DNA from: Verticillium longisporum
Lineage: Eukaryota; Ascomycota; Sordariomycetes; Glomerellales; Plectosphaerellaceae
DNA: 64,000 bases
NCBI GenBank assembly: GCA_019188255.1
Contig: JAETXT010000002.1
Location: forward strand, 1,302,001-1,366,000
Direction: 5' to 3'
A model generated the notes under the pieces. It made no database searches, was not told the origin of the DNA, and saw nothing but the letters and a program-made list of their open reading frames with translations. The stretch's first letter is position 1; the number at the start of each line of letters is the position of its first letter. Below are positions 22,731 to 37,140 of the stretch, piece by piece. A program made the translations under genes and the position numbers.

Positions 22731-25700
22731 ATGCTTAATATAATTATCCCTATTATTAATAATTTACCCCTAAATAAGGGGCGGGCTAAAATACTTTTTA
22801 TAGAATTTACTAAATTCGAAGATATTTTCTCTAAAGATTTAGCGAAGGAACTATTAATATTAAAAGACGTAGAGTATTTAGTAGATTTAAAAGAGAGAGC
22901 CGAACCCCTTTATAGCCCTACCTATTTATTATTATAGAAGTAATTAGAAGAGCTCTATTATTATATTATAGAAGGGGAAGCTATAGGGAGGATTAAAAAG
23001 TCTATTAGCTTTATAAAGGCCTTAGTCCTATTTATATTAAAGAAGGATAGAAGCTTATATCTATATATAGATTACCGAGGCCTTAATATAATTATAATAA
23101 AGAACTATTACCTTCTCCTATTAATAGGCGAACTTTTAGATTACTTTATAAGAGCGAAGTACTTTTCTAAGGTTAATATTTAGAAGGCTTATTATTAGAT
23201 TTATATTAAGAAGAGCAATTAATAGAAAATAGCTTTCTAGATAAGATATAAATATTATAAATATATTATAATATTATTTAGATTAATAAATATTCTTATT
23301 ATTTTCTAAATATATATTTATTAAATATTTATTAGATTATTAAATAATTTCTATATCGTTTATTTAAATGATATATTAATTTAATTATAAATAAAGGAGG
23401 AGTATATAGCTTATTTCTAATAAGTCTTAAAGAGACTTTAGGACTTTAAGCTCTTTATTAAATAATTAAAGTACCTATTTTACTAAAATAAAGTAGAATT
23501 CCTAGGATTTATTATTTTAAAAGAAAATATAGCTATAGATCTAAATTAGATCTAAGCTATAATTAAATAATAATCCCTAGAATCCTTTAAGGATATATAA
23601 GTATTCCTAGGCTTTATAAACTTCTATAAATAGTTTATAAAAGGCTATTTAAAAATAATAGCCCCCCTATCCGCCCTATTAAAAGGAAGTATTATAGGGG
23701 TTAAAAAGGGGCTATTCGAATAGCTATTTAAGGCTTAGAAAGTATTCGAATAATTAAAAATTACGTTTATTATTATTACGATTTTAAAATATTAGGATTA
23801 TATACTAGAAAGCTAAATTAAGATTAATATATTTAATAATATTATTTTAAAGATCCTAAACTAAAAGTATAAAAATAAATAGAAGCTAATTATCTATTAT
23901 TTATAGAAACTGTTTATAAATTAAATAGTAATAGGGTATTAAGTAATAAGAATTACTCGTAATCGTAGAGAGCCTCGAATATTAATATTATTACTTAGAG
24001 GGTATAGGATAGGTTTTTATTATATTAATTAATTACTAAGCTTTTAAAAGTATTATATAAATATTAATAAGAGACCTTTAAAGAAAGCTTATATAATAAA
24101 TATATAGATTATTATCTTTTAATTTTAAAATCTAATATTAGCTTAGGGTTATAAACCTAGCTAATAGCTTCTTAAAGTAATTAGATTATATAGGGGAATA
24201 AGCATTAACGAGTAATATACTTCCTATTTTATCTAAAAAGCTATAGTTAATAAAAGATTTAACTATAGATATTTAGCGAGCTATTATTAAGACTAAGCTA
24301 AAGGACGCTATAAATAGAGCTTATATCTAAGCTATAAAAGCGACCCTATAAAGATAGAAGCCTATTCCTATATCGGAACGATATTATAACTCTAGGGAAA
24401 AGGGGACTTTACCCTTTAAGTAAAGGGTAAAATATATTTATATTATTATTAAGAAAAAATTAAAGAAAGAAGCTCCTTCTCAACCTTAAAGCTAAAAAGC
24501 TAAGGCCGAGAAGTTAATAACGATTTACTAGGAGATTACTTAAATAGAGTCTAAGGACCTAGGAGAATCTAGGGTTATTATTCTAGATTAATATATCCTA
24601 TATTCTATTATAAAAGAGCTTATAAAGAACGAAATAGCGCTAAGGCCTATTTCTATTTTAGAATTTAAGAACTTAATTAGAAATCTATAGGCTATTAATC
24701 TAGGATGCTTTCTCTAAAGGGAGAATATAAGCTAATAAGCTAGAAGAAGAGTAAAGTATATTTTAGATAAATAAAGTACCCTCCTCTTTAAGGGATAATT
24801 TATTATCCCTTTATAAGGGACTCTCTATAAAGAGCTATTAAAATAATATTATAATAATCTATAAATAGGATATATAGGGGCTAATAAGACCCTTAAACTT
24901 CTAAGGAGAAAGTTCTATTAGGAGAATATATTAGCGGATATATACTAATATATTACTAAGTACCTAATATATTAAGGGATATAAGTACTCTAGTATAAGC
25001 TATATAGGAAGCTATAAGCGCTATTACTCTTATTGTATCCCTTTTAAGAGATCTCCTTAGACTTTATTATAGGTCTAATATTAATAATAAAGGATAATAG
25101 TCTAGAATATAATTCTATTCTTATTATTATAGATTGTTTTATAAAGGTCGCTTAATTCTTAATAACCTATAAAATATTTATAGCTATAGGCTTAAGCGCT
25201 ATTCTTTATAAAGAAATAGAATATTGGTTTAAGAGTCTAGAGGGTATTATAAATAATAGGGATAAGCTCTTTATTAATTAATTCTAAGAGGAATTCTATT
25301 AAGAAAGAGTAATTAAATATTATTTATTTATAGCTTATTACCCTTAGATAGATAAATAGATAGAGAGAACTTATTAAATATTAGAAAAGTACTTTTACTA
25401 TATTAATAATTAAGCGCTAAAGGAGTAGTTATACTATTGAAAAGAAGTAGAATTCTCTTATAATAATAGTATATATAATATTATTAATATCTTACTATTT
25501 AAGGCCTTATATAGGTATTACCTAAAGATAATCGACTATATAGCCCTAAGAGAGGATATTAAGGTTAAGGGTATAAGGGAAAGAATTAAAAAGATTATAA
25601 TTATTCGCTAATTAATTAACGAAAACTAATAATATATAGTATATACTTAAGCTTTCTATTATAATAAGAGGTATATACTTAAAGTCTTTAAGGTTAGAGA

Positions 25701-26250
25701 TATTATAGGCCTTTCTATTAAGAATTTCCGCTTTAAATCGAATTAGAAGCTAATATTTAAATATATCTAAATAAAGATTATAGAGAAAGTAAGCTAATAG
25801 GCCTATTATATATTACTCCCCGAAATATATACTAAGATATATAATATCTTCTTAATATCTTCTTTAGAACCCTAATATAATTATTAAATAAGCGCTAAAT
25901 AATTAGCTTATTTCTTTATATTAGAAAAAGAATAGAAAGAATAGGAATTCGAGGATATTATAGCCTATAAAGAGGATTAAAGATAAAATTTCTATTTAGT
26001 AAAATAAGTAAGATAATTAATCGAATATAATACTTAGAAGCTAGAAAGCTATTTAGAAAACGTAATTTAAACCTTAAAAAGGTATAAGAAATACTAAAAG
26101 TATAGATATAAATAATAGGACGAATAATTAAAGGTTATAAGAAAATAAATAATAGAGCTATATAAGAAAAGAAATAATAATATTAATATTAAATTTATAA
26201 TAATAATATCGGTTTACTAATCGATTATTATAATAGCGCTTAATAGTAAT
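22731..26250 (+). pseudogene. Family D pol remnant (RT, RNase H, integrase, chromodomain) in D2
   Basis: An open stretch of 68 codons at 22731-22937 covers the protease-RT linker (FSKDLAKELLILKDVEYLVD). RT blocks follow across stops: LYLYIDYRGLN, a decayed YLNDILI in place of the usual Y-x-DD block, VEFLGFII and VFLGFINFYK. Integrase and chromodomain remnants follow to about 26,250. Stops are TAA or TAG where CAA, CAG or TGG would be expected. Confidence 0.8.
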
Positions 26251-26369
26251 TTATCGTTAAGATTAATACTATTTAAGGAAACCTATTATACTATTCTTAA
26301 CCCTCGTTTAATATAATAAGCGAAAGCTTATTAATAAGTTCGTCCTCCTCTTTATTATTATTATTAATA

Positions 26370-28250
26370 AAGCTACTAAGTACTTTACCTTAAGGCGATA
26401 TTACTAATTAATTACTTAGAATATAGCTATTATATATAGATCGACTAGCTAATCTAGTATTATAAAGAACTTTCTAAGGCATCTAATATACTTTCTTCGC
26501 TAAAGGGGGGCTAGGGGTAGTTAAAGCTATAGGATACTTTAATAAAGCTATTATAGGAATATAGGTTACTTTAGCTATAGGATATATCTTAGATAATCTA
26601 TTAGACTAAGTAATTAGATTAGAAGCCTTTATTAAGGGAATAAAGGGTAATAGTATATTATAAGGATAATTATTAATAGGAATATAACGATTAATAGTTA
26701 TTATAGGGGCTATAGCTTTACCTTTACCTTTATCTTTATTATAGGAAAATAGGAGATTACTATTTAGAGGATAAGTAAGGACGTTATTAATATTATCTTT
26801 AATATATTCAAAAGGATCGAGGTTATCCGCTAAAAGAGTAGAGGAAATATTATAAAAAGCTAAACGTTTAGAAAACGATAATATTAATATATTAGGTTCG
26901 CTAATATCTTTATTATTATTATTAACCTCTAAGACCTCTAGTATTTTAGGGGCTACGTTTATAATATAAAGCGCTTCCTAAGCTTTAATAAGCTTAGCCT
27001 TAATAGTAATAAGCCGTTTCTCCTTAATAGCCTTTTCCTTAATAGCCTTTATTAATACTTTAATAATAATAATAGCTTTCTTCTTAATAGCCGTTTTAGC
27101 TTTCTTCTTCTTAATATTAGCTTTCTTTTTAATAATAACGTCCTCTATAATAATAGTAAAGTACTAAAAGGTATAAGATAAAGGATAGCTAATAGGGCTA
27201 TAATTAGGGTAATATATTCTTAAAAGGTATAGATATATTAGAGTATCGCTATTTAGAGCCTCCTCTAGGAAGGGGGAAAGGTTTATATTAAAGGGGATCT
27301 CGTCTATATTATATAAGGTCTTACCCTCTTTATTATCTTCTTCGCCCTTTAAGGGCTAATTATATAGTTTAATCTCTTAATTATATATAATAAAGTTAAG
27401 AATATTAGCTTCTTTATAATAAATAATATATATAAGCTAATATATAATAATAGCCTCCTGTATAATATTAATAAATAAAGGCTTTATTTATAAAGGTTAA
27501 TTAGCGAAGAATTATAGAAAGATCGGTAAAAACTTATAGAGTAATAAAGCTAGAGAGATAGAAGGGTATAAATCGAAAAGGTCTTAATAAGGAGATATTA
27601 CTCTAATTAATAAAGAAGAACTTAAAGATATTATTATAATTTATAATATTATAATACTAACTATAATAAGAAGAATTAATACTTAAGTAGGATATCTTCT
27701 TAAAGTATTTAATTAACTCTATTAGCTAAGTAAGGTAATAAGTATATTATTTCGGATTATAATTTATTAAATTAATTATATCGCTCTCTATTATATCGAT
27801 TATTATATAATATTAGATATATTAAATTAAACTATAAAGAGGCTTAGGAATCTTTTTATATTAATAAATATTAAGGGAAGATTTTAGCGAATTTATAAAG
27901 GAATAAGCTCCTTTATTATATTTATAGTAAATATATTTACTAAATAGATAACTAGCTACGTACTCTATACTAGGCTAGGAGGCTAATTTACTAAAATAAT
28001 ATTTATAAAGAGGGTACTAGAGCTCCGAGATAGCTAAACGACTATCCGCTTCTTAATTAGAATTAGGATTAAATAGATAAGTATTATTAAAACGAAGAGT
28101 AATATCTAATATAATAATAATAGGGATTTAAATATAAAAACGTAAAAGGATCTTATAATATATAATCGTAATAGTAGAATCGTTGAGTTATTATATAGTA
28201 GGCAAAAACCTAATAATATATAGCTATATAAGGAAGAAGAAAATTAAGCT
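26370..28250 (-). pseudogene. Antisense open frame remnant in D2
   Basis: Opposite to pol and aligned with the D1, D4, D5 and D8 copies. The Lys/Ala-rich part lies at about 26,980-27,150 on the minus strand. Product unknown. Confidence 0.5.
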
Positions 28251-28503
28251 TATATAGCGAAGAGAAGCCTAAGAGTTAATAGGGAAAATTATTTTATAGT
28301 ATTACCTATTCTTAACTATCGTAACTATTATTATTATTATTATAATATTACTTAACGATATACTTAAATTAAAGTATAACCCTATAAAGGAACTAGAATA
28401 AAGGAATATTATATACTAGGGTCCTATAAAGAGCTATTATCGGGAGATATAACGACGAAAGCATTACGAGTTCTAAGGACTAGACCTCCTAGAGGGGGGG
28501 CAA

Positions 28504-28694
28504 TATAAGGAGTTAGACGTTAGACGTCTAGTAGCGGGTTATCGCTAATAAATCGGCGATAAGATCTAGTTTATAAATAGAGTCGAGGCTATACTCGATA
28601 GCCTCGATAAGTTAAAGTTATAATACTAGTACGCTGATTGAAATCCGAACTATCTACTTTCCCTAATTAAGGCCCTTAGCCTAATACCTTTATA
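28504..28694 (+). repeat. 3' LTR of D2 (191 bp)
   Basis: Preceded by AGAGGGGGGG and CAA, begins TATAAGG, ends CTTTATA, and is followed by the CTTTA duplication. Confidence 0.9.
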
Positions 28695-28808
28695 CTTTAA
28701 TATATTAAGGCTATTATATATAGCTTTAACTCTATTTATAAACTATATCTTATTATAAATCTATTAGCGATAAATTACTAGTTAACGTTTAACGTTTAAC
28801 TCCTTATA
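28695..28808 (-). repeat. Right part of the reverse-oriented family D LTR interrupted by D2
   Basis: After the duplicated CTTTA, 109 bases (28700-28808) match the far part of a minus-strand family D LTR, ending CCTTATA. Confidence 0.78.
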
Positions 28809-29219
28809 TTACCCCCCCTCTAAGAGGTCTAGTCCCAAGAACTTATAATACTTTTATTATTTATTTACTTATTAATAGTTCTTTATTAAGCCTTTTATAT
28901 ATAATATTTCCTTTATATTAGAATTATTCTATTTTAATTCCTTTATAGGGCTTTATTAGTTTAAATATATTATTAAATAGTATTATAATAATAGTAATAA
29001 TTATAATAATTAAGAATAGATAATAATATAAAATAATTTTCCTTATTAATTCTTAGGCTTCTCTTTACTATATAAGCTTAATTTTCTTCTTCTTTATATA
29101 ATTATATATTATTAGGTTTTCGCTTACTATATAATAATTTAACGATTCTATTATTATAATTATATATTATAAGATCCTTTTATATTTTTATATTTAAATC
29201 CTTATTATTATGATATTAA
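28809..29219 (-). mobile_element. Family D fragment D3 (reverse orientation)
   Basis: It starts with the complement of a polypurine tract (CCCCCCTCT at about 28813) and matches the reverse complement of the last 400 bases before the D2 3' LTR (about 28,100-28,500). It is cut by the 5' LTR of D4 at 29220. Confidence 0.78.
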
Positions 29220-29410
29220 TATAAGGAGTTAGACGTTAGACGTCTAGTAGTAGGTTATCGTTAATAGATCGGCGATAAGATCTAGTTTATAAATAGAGTC
29301 GAGGCTATACTCGATAGCCTAGATAAATTAAAGTTATAATACTAATATATTAATTAAAATCCGAATTATCTACTTTCCTTAATTAAGGCCTTTAGCTTAA
29401 TACTTTTATA
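29220..29410 (+). repeat. 5' LTR of D4 (191 bp)
   Basis: It starts TATAAGG and ends CTTTTATA. Its length equals the 3' LTR of the same copy. Confidence 0.87.
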
Positions 29411-32400
29411 TTCTTTAATTTCTATAACCTATAATTAGATTAAGCTAAATAATAAATTAAATTAAGTATATTAGGACTTAGAAGTAAATTACTTATTATA
29501 ATAATTAATAATTAGATAATAAGCTAATAGGGATATTATTAGAATTATTAAGAGATAATAATAATAGAAAGATTATATTTAAACCAGGATCCTTTTCGTT
29601 AAATTATTATTAGATTATTAAAGAGCTTTCTAAATAAGCGGAACTTTAATTATAAGTATTCTAGGCCTTAATTAAGGAATTCTAAGAATAGAGGCTAGAA
29701 AATCGACTTCTAATCTAATATTTTATTAAATAGATTTTAATTATAAAGAATTATAATAAGCCTTTTATTTATAATTATAAGATATTTAAAGAGGATATTA
29801 TAATTACTTAAATTAATAATTAATTTATTATTATTAAAGCTAGAAATACTTTCTAATTTAATTTAAATATAATTTAAATTATTAAATAATTAATATTTAA
29901 ATTTATTTATATTCTTTAAATAATATAATAAAATTATATATAAAACTTAGAAACGATTAATTAAAAGGACTTTAATATTAATAATATAAATATCTATAAA
30001 AGGGACTTTTAAAGCTTTATTAAATAAGAATATTTCTAAAAGGACTTATAAAATTTAATTTATTAGAAATAATTATATTTATTATATTTTAAAAATAATA
30101 GAGATATCTCCTTTTTAATATTCTTTAATTATTAAGAAAATATTTATTAATTATTTAATAAAAATATAAATTATAATAAAGAATATATTTTTAGATACTT
30201 CTAATAGCTCTTTTACTTTATATAGGATAAATTAATAGAATACTATATTCTTATTAAGGATATTAGAATAATTATATATAAAGCTTAGAGAATATAGGAT
30301 ATTAATTAATTATAGAATAAATAATAAAAGAATAGGAAATAAATATACTCTTAATTAAATTAGAGCGAATAATATAATATAGTACTTATATATAGGGGGC
30401 TTAAGGGAGAAACCCTATAGGATTAATTATTAATAAAACGAGGACGACCCTTATATTATAATAGAGGGACTACTCTTTATTAAGCGAGGAACCTAAATCT
30501 ATATTCTATAAAAACTCTATCTAGAAGCTAAGGGGCTATTTTTATAATATCTATAAATATATACTTCTATTATAATAAAACTAACTATTAAATATAAAAT
30601 TATTTATAGCTAGACCCTTAGAGATATAAAGCTATAATTATAAATATATAATTATTTAAATTCGAGGGTATCTAGGTAATAGAGCTCTTAGAAAATAATT
30701 TAGTATAAGCCCTAACTTAAAGGGTATTATATTTAGAATAAATATTAAGAAAACTATAAAAATATTAATAATTACTTTATAATAAAGTAAAGAAATTAAA
30801 TTCTCTATTAACCTAGATATTAATATTATATTAGATATTATTAATCCTATTCTTATTTAATTATTAAAATTATAAGAAATAGAAAGTATAGAAGCCCTTA
30901 AACTATAAACGTTTAATAGCTAAATAGTAATTAATTATAGGATATTTATATTCTCTTTCTATTTATTAGATATATAGAATTACTCTTAATTATTATATTA
31001 GCTATTTATATATATAGAATAGCTTAAAGAGTCTAGCTATATACTCCTATCTAATAATAATATAAGGAAGGAAGGTATTTAAGTAAATACTTCTATTTAA
31101 TCCTTTATTTAAAGCTATATATTAAATATAGATCTAGAAGAGTTCGTAAGGATATTAATCGAGGATAAAGCTAAAATTTATATTATTTATATTATTTAAG
31201 CTATAATAATAATATTTAATATAATTATCTATATTATTAATAATTTACCCCTAAATAAGGGGCGGGCTAAAATACTTTCTATAGAATTTACTAAATTCGA
31301 AGATATTTTCTCTAAAGACTTAATAAAGGAACTATTAATATTAAAAGATATAGAATATTTAGTAGATTTAAAAGAAGGAATTAAACCCCTTTATAGCTTT
31401 ATCTATTTAATATTATAGAGGTAATTAGAAGAGCTCTATTATTATATTATAGGAGGGGAAGCTATAAAGAGGATTAAAAAGTCTATTAGCCCTATAAAGG
31501 CTTTAATCCTATTTATATTAAAGAAGAATAAAAGCTTATATTTATATATAAATTATTAAAGCTTTAATATAATTATAATAAAGAATTATTACTCTTTTTT
31601 ATTAATAAATAAACTTTTAGATTACTTTATAAGAATAAAGTACTTTTCTAAAATTAATATTAAGAATATTTATTATTAGATTTATATTAAGAAGAGTAAT
31701 TAATAGAAAATAGCTTTCTAAATAAAATATAAATATTATAAATATATTATAATATTATTTAGATTAATAAATATTTTTATTATTTTCTAAATATATATTT
31801 ATTAAATATTCGCTAAATTATTAAATAATTTCTATATTATTTATTTAAATAATATATTAATTTATTTATAAATAAGGGAGGAGTATATAGCTTATTTTTA
31901 ATAAATCTTAAAGAGATTTTAGGATTTTAAGCTTTTTATTAAATAATCGAAGTACTTATTTTATTAAAATAAAATAGAATTCCTAGGATTTAGTATCTTA
32001 AAAGAAAATATAATTATAAATATAAATTATAATTAAGCTATAATTAAATAATAACCCTTAGAATCCTTTAAAGATATATAAATATTCCTAAGCTTTATAA
32101 ACTTCTATAAATAGTTTATAAAAGGCTATTTAAAAATTATAGCCCCTTTATCCGCTCTATTAAAGGGAAGTATTATAAGGGTTAAGAAAGGGCTATTTAA
32201 ATAGCTATTTAAAGCTTAGAAAGTATTTAAATAATTAAAGATTATATTTATTATTATTATAATTCTAAGATATTAAAACTATATATTAGAAAGCTAAATT
32301 AAAATTTATATAGTTAATAATATTATTTTAGGGATCTTTTATTAAAAGTATAAAAATAAATTAAAGCTTATTATTTACTATTTATAAAAACTATTATTAA

Positions 32401-34719
32401 TTAAATAATAATAGAATATTAAATAATATTAATTATTTATAATTATAGAGAGCCTTAAATATTAATATTATTACTTAGAGAGTATAGGATAGGTTTTTAT
32501 TATATTAACTAATTACTAAGCTCTTAAGGGTATTATATAAATATTAATAAAAGACCTTTAAAGAAGGCTTATATAATAAATATATAGATTATCGTCTTTT
32601 AATTTTAAAATCTAATATTAATTTAGAATTATAAATCTAATTAATAGCCTCTTAAAGTAATTAGATTATATAGGGGAATAAATATTAATAAATAATATAC
32701 TTCCTATTTTATTTAAAAAGCTATAATTAATAGAAGACCTAGCTATAAACGTTTAATAAATTATTATTAAGACTAAGCTAAATAATATTATAAATAGAGC
32801 CTATATCTAAGCTATAAAAATAACCCTATAAAGATAGAAGCTTATCTTTATATTAGAACGATATTATAATTCTAGGGAAAAGGGGACTTTACCCTTTAAA
32901 TAAAGGGTAAAATATATTTATATTATTATTAAGAAAAAAATAAAGAAAGAAGCTCTTTCTTAACCTTAAAACTAAAAAGCTAAAGCTAAGAAGTTAATAA
33001 TAATTTACTAAGAGATTATTTAAATAGAATTTAAGTATTTAAGAGAATTTAAAGTTATTATTCTAGATTAATATATCCTATATTCTATTATAAAAGAGCT
33101 TATAAAGAATAAAATAATATTAAAGCTTATTTTTATTTTAGAATTTAAGAATTTAATTAAAGATCTATAAACTATTAATCTAGGATACTTTTTCTAAAAA
33201 GAGAATATAAATTAATAAATTAGAAGAAGAATAAAATATATTTTAAATAAATAAAATACTTTCTTCTTTAAAAGACGATTTATTATACCTTTATAAAGGA
33301 TTCTCTATAAAGAATTATTAAAATAGTATTATAATAATCTATAAGTAGAATATATAGGGGCGAATAAGATCCTTAAATTATTAAGGAGAAAGTTCTATTA
33401 AAAGAATATATAAATAAATATATATTAATATATTATTAAGTATCTAATATATTAAGGGATATAAATATTTTAATATAAACTATATAAGAAGCTATAATTA
33501 CTATTACTTTTATTATACTCTTTTAAAGAAATCTCCTTAGACTTTATTATAAGGCTAGTATTAATAATAAAGGACGATAATCTAGAATATAATTCTATTC
33601 TTATTATTATAGATTATTTTATAAAAGCTATTCGATTCTTAGTAATCTATAAAGCGCTTATAGCTATAAGCTTAAGCGTTATTCTTTATAAAGAAATAGA
33701 ATATTAATTTAGGAGCTTAGAAAGTATTATAAGCGATAGGGATAAGCTCTTTATTAATTAATTCTAGGAGGAACCTTCCTAAGAAAGAATAATTAAATAC
33801 TACTTATCTATAGCTTATTATTTATAGATAGATAGATAAATAGAGAGAACCTATTAAATATTAGAAAAATATCTTTATTATATTAATAATTAAGTATTAA
33901 AGGAATAGCTATATTATTTAAAAGAAATAGAATTCCCTTATAATAATAGTATATATAGTATTATTAATATTTTACTATTTAAGGCCCTATATAAATACTA
34001 TTTAAGAATAATCGATTATATAGTTTTAAGAAAAGATATTTAAGACGAAAATATAAAGGAAAGAATTAAAAAGATTATAATTATTCGCTAATTAATTAGC
34101 GAAAACTAATAATATATAATATATATTTAAGCTTTCTATTATAATAAGAGGTAGATATTTAAAGTCTTTAAGGTCGGAGGTATTATAAGCCTCTCTATTA
34201 AGAACTTCCGCTTTAAATCGAATTAGAAGCTAATACTTAAATATATTTAAATAAAGATTATAGATAAAGTAAGTAAATAGGCCTATTATATATCGCTCCC
34301 TAAGATATATACTAAGATATATAATATCTTCTTAATATCCTCTTTAGAACTTTAATATAATCGCTAAATAAATACTAAATAATTAATATATTTCTTTATA
34401 TTAGAAAAAGAATAAGAAGAATAGGAACTTAAGGATATTATAATCTATAAAAAGGATTAAAGATAAAGTTTCTATTTAATAAAATAAATAGGGTAATTAA
34501 TTAAATATAATACTTAGGAGCTAGAAAGCTATTTAGAAAACGTAGTTTAAACTTTAAAAAGGTATAAAAAATATTAGAAATATAAATATAAATAATAAAA
34601 TAAATAGCTAAGGGTTATAAGAAAATAAATAATAGAGCTATATAAGAAAAGAAATAATAATACTAATCTTAAGCTTATAATAATAATATTAGCTTATTAA
34701 TTAATTATTATAATAGTAC

Positions 34720-36850
34720 TTTATAATAGCTATTATTAGAGCTAATTCTATTTAAAGAACCTAATATATTATTTCTAACCCTCCTCTAATATTATAGGGG
34801 AAATATTATTAATTAGCTTATCCTATTCTTAATTACTATTACTAATAAAGCTATTAATTATTAAATCCTAGAATAAAGGTACCGATTAACCGCTTAACTT
34901 TCGATTACTCTATATAGACTAGCTAGCTAGTTTAATACTATATATAACTTTCTATAAAGTTTAGCGAGCCTTCTTTATAGGGGGGCTAGAGATTATAGGA
35001 AGCGTAGGATGCTTCGATAAGCTAGCCTTAGGGGTAATCGCTATCTTAGAAGTAGGCTATACCTTAGAAGTATAGCTAGAATAAGTAGCTAGATTAGATA
35101 CTTTTATTAAAAGGATAAAGGGTAATAATATATTATAATAAAGGTAATCGTTAAATAGAATATATCGATTAAAGGTCTTCTTAAAAGTAATAGCTATAAT
35201 TTTACTTTTATCTTTATTATAGGATAAAAGAATACTATTATTTAAAGGATAAATAAGAATATTAATAATATTATTATCGATATATTTAAAAGGGTCGATT
35301 TAGTTTATTAAAGCTATAAAGGATATATTATAAGAAGCTAAATAGCTAGAGAATGAAGATATTAAAGGATTAGAATCGGTAGCCTCCTCCTTATCGTTAA
35401 TAACCTCTAATACTCTAAAATCTTAGGAGCTATATTAATAAAGCGAAGGGCCTCTTAGGCCTTAATAAGCTTCGCCTCTGTTATAATAAAGCGCTTCTCT
35501 TTAATAGCTTTTATTAATACTTTAATATTAATAATAGCCTTCTTCTTTATAATAGCTTTAGCCTTCTTCTTCTTAATATTAGCTTTCTTTATAATAACGT
35601 TATCCTCAAAAGGGATAATAAAGTACTAGGAGATATAAAATAAAGGATAATTAATAGGACTATAGCCTAAGTAATATATATTTAAGATATAAAGGTATAT
35701 TAGAGTATTACTATTTAGAGCCTTCTTAAAGAGGGGAGAGAGCTTAATATTATAGAAGATCTCTATTATATTATATATAATCTTACATAGTTAATTATCT
35801 TCTTTACTCTTAAATAGATAATTATATAATTTATATTCCTATTCATAAATTATAATATTAAATATATTAGCCTCTTTATAATAAATAATATAAACGGGCT
35901 ACCTTATAGTAATTACTTCCTCTATTATATTAATAGATAATAGCTTTATTTATAGGAGTTAATTAGCGAAGATATATAGAAGAATCGGTAGAAACTTATA
36001 GAGTAGCGAAGTTAGAGGGCTAGAAGGGCGCGAATTAACGATATCTTAATAAGGAGATACTATTTTAATTAATAAAGAAGAGCTTAATAATATTAATATA
36101 ATTTATAATATTATAATATTAGCTATAATATAAAGGATCGGTACTTAAATATAATATCTTCTTAAAATATTTTATGAACTTAATTAAATAAGCGAGATAT
36201 TTAGTCTATTATTTTAGAGTATACTTAATTAGGTTAATAGGTTCTCCTTTAGCTAGTTCGAGAATAATATAATACTAAATATATTAAATAAAGCCCCTAA
36301 ATAGCTTAGGAATCTTTATATATTAATAGATATTAAGAGAAGGTTTAGCGAATTTATTAAGAGGTATATACCCTTATTATATTTATAGTAAATGTATTTA
36401 TTAATTGAATACCCTGCTATATATTTAATACTAGGTTAAGAAGCTAGCTTCCCGAAATAATACTTATAGGGGGGATATTAGAGCTCTCTAATTAGTAAGC
36501 AATTATCTATATCCTAATTAGAGTTAGGATTATATAGATAAGTATTATTAAAGCGAAGGGTAACGTCTAATATAGTAGTAATAATATTTTAGTAATAATA
36601 TCTTAGATAGTATAATTAAAATCGTATTATTAGAGATATAGGATAGTAGAACGGACTTAGAGTATATATAGGTATATAGAGTAGAACGTTTATTAAAGCT
36701 TATATAGCGAAAAGTTACCTATAAATTAGTATATAAAGCTATTTTATATTATTACCTATTCCTAATTATTATAACTATAGCTATTATTATAATACTATTT
36801 AGTAATATACTTAAATTAAGGCGTAACCCTATAAAGAACTAGAATAAAGA
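34720..36850 (-). pseudogene. Antisense open frame remnant in D4
   Basis: Lies opposite to pol between the chromodomain remnant and the purine tract. It reads as the same variant protein as the plus strand of D8 (38,350-40,016), including the Lys-rich block and KTLEVLEVVNN-like segments. Unknown function. Confidence 0.45.
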
Positions 36851-36949
36851 AATACTATATACTAGGGTCTTATAAAGAGCTATTATCGGGAGATATAATG
36901 ATGAAAGCATTATGAGTTCTAGGGACTAGACCTCCTAGAGAGGGGGTAA

Positions 36950-37140
36950 TATAAGGAGTTAGATATTAGACGTCTAATAGTATATTATCGCTAATAAATT
37001 AGCGATAAGATCTAGTTTATAAATAGAGTCGAGGCTATACTCGATAGCCTCGATAAATTAAAGTTATAATATTAATATACTAATTAAAATCCAAACTATC
37101 TACTTTCTCTAATTAAGGCCCTTAGCCTAATACTTTTATA
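36950..37140 (+). repeat. 3' LTR of D4 (191 bp)
   Basis: Starts TATAAGG after AGAGAGGGGG and ends CTTTTATA. Confidence 0.87.

Larger units (their letters stand above)
20735..28694 (+). mobile_element. Family D gypsy copy D2, complete but RIP-mutated, 7960 bp
   Basis: Bounded by LTRs at 20735-20929 and 28504-28694 and flanked by CTTTA at 20730-20734 and 28695-28699. The order is gag (about 21,000-22,100), protease (about 22,200-22,700), RT, RNase H, integrase and chromodomain (about 22,730-26,250), an antisense open frame (about 28,250-26,370, minus), a polypurine tract (AGAGGGGGGG, about 28,491-28,500) and the 3' LTR. This is the best-preserved family D copy for its C+G content, and serves as the reference for the others. 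Confidence 0.9.
29220..37140 (+). mobile_element. Family D gypsy copy D4, both LTRs present, RIP-mutated
   Basis: Parallel to D2 throughout: gag about 29,420-31,150, protease and pol about 31,200-34,700, antisense frame about 36,850-34,720, purine tract about 36,937-36,946, 3' LTR. The antisense region differs from D1 and D2 and is closest to D8. The flanks differ (ATTAA on the left, GGAGG on the right), so no target duplication is preserved. Confidence 0.87.
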
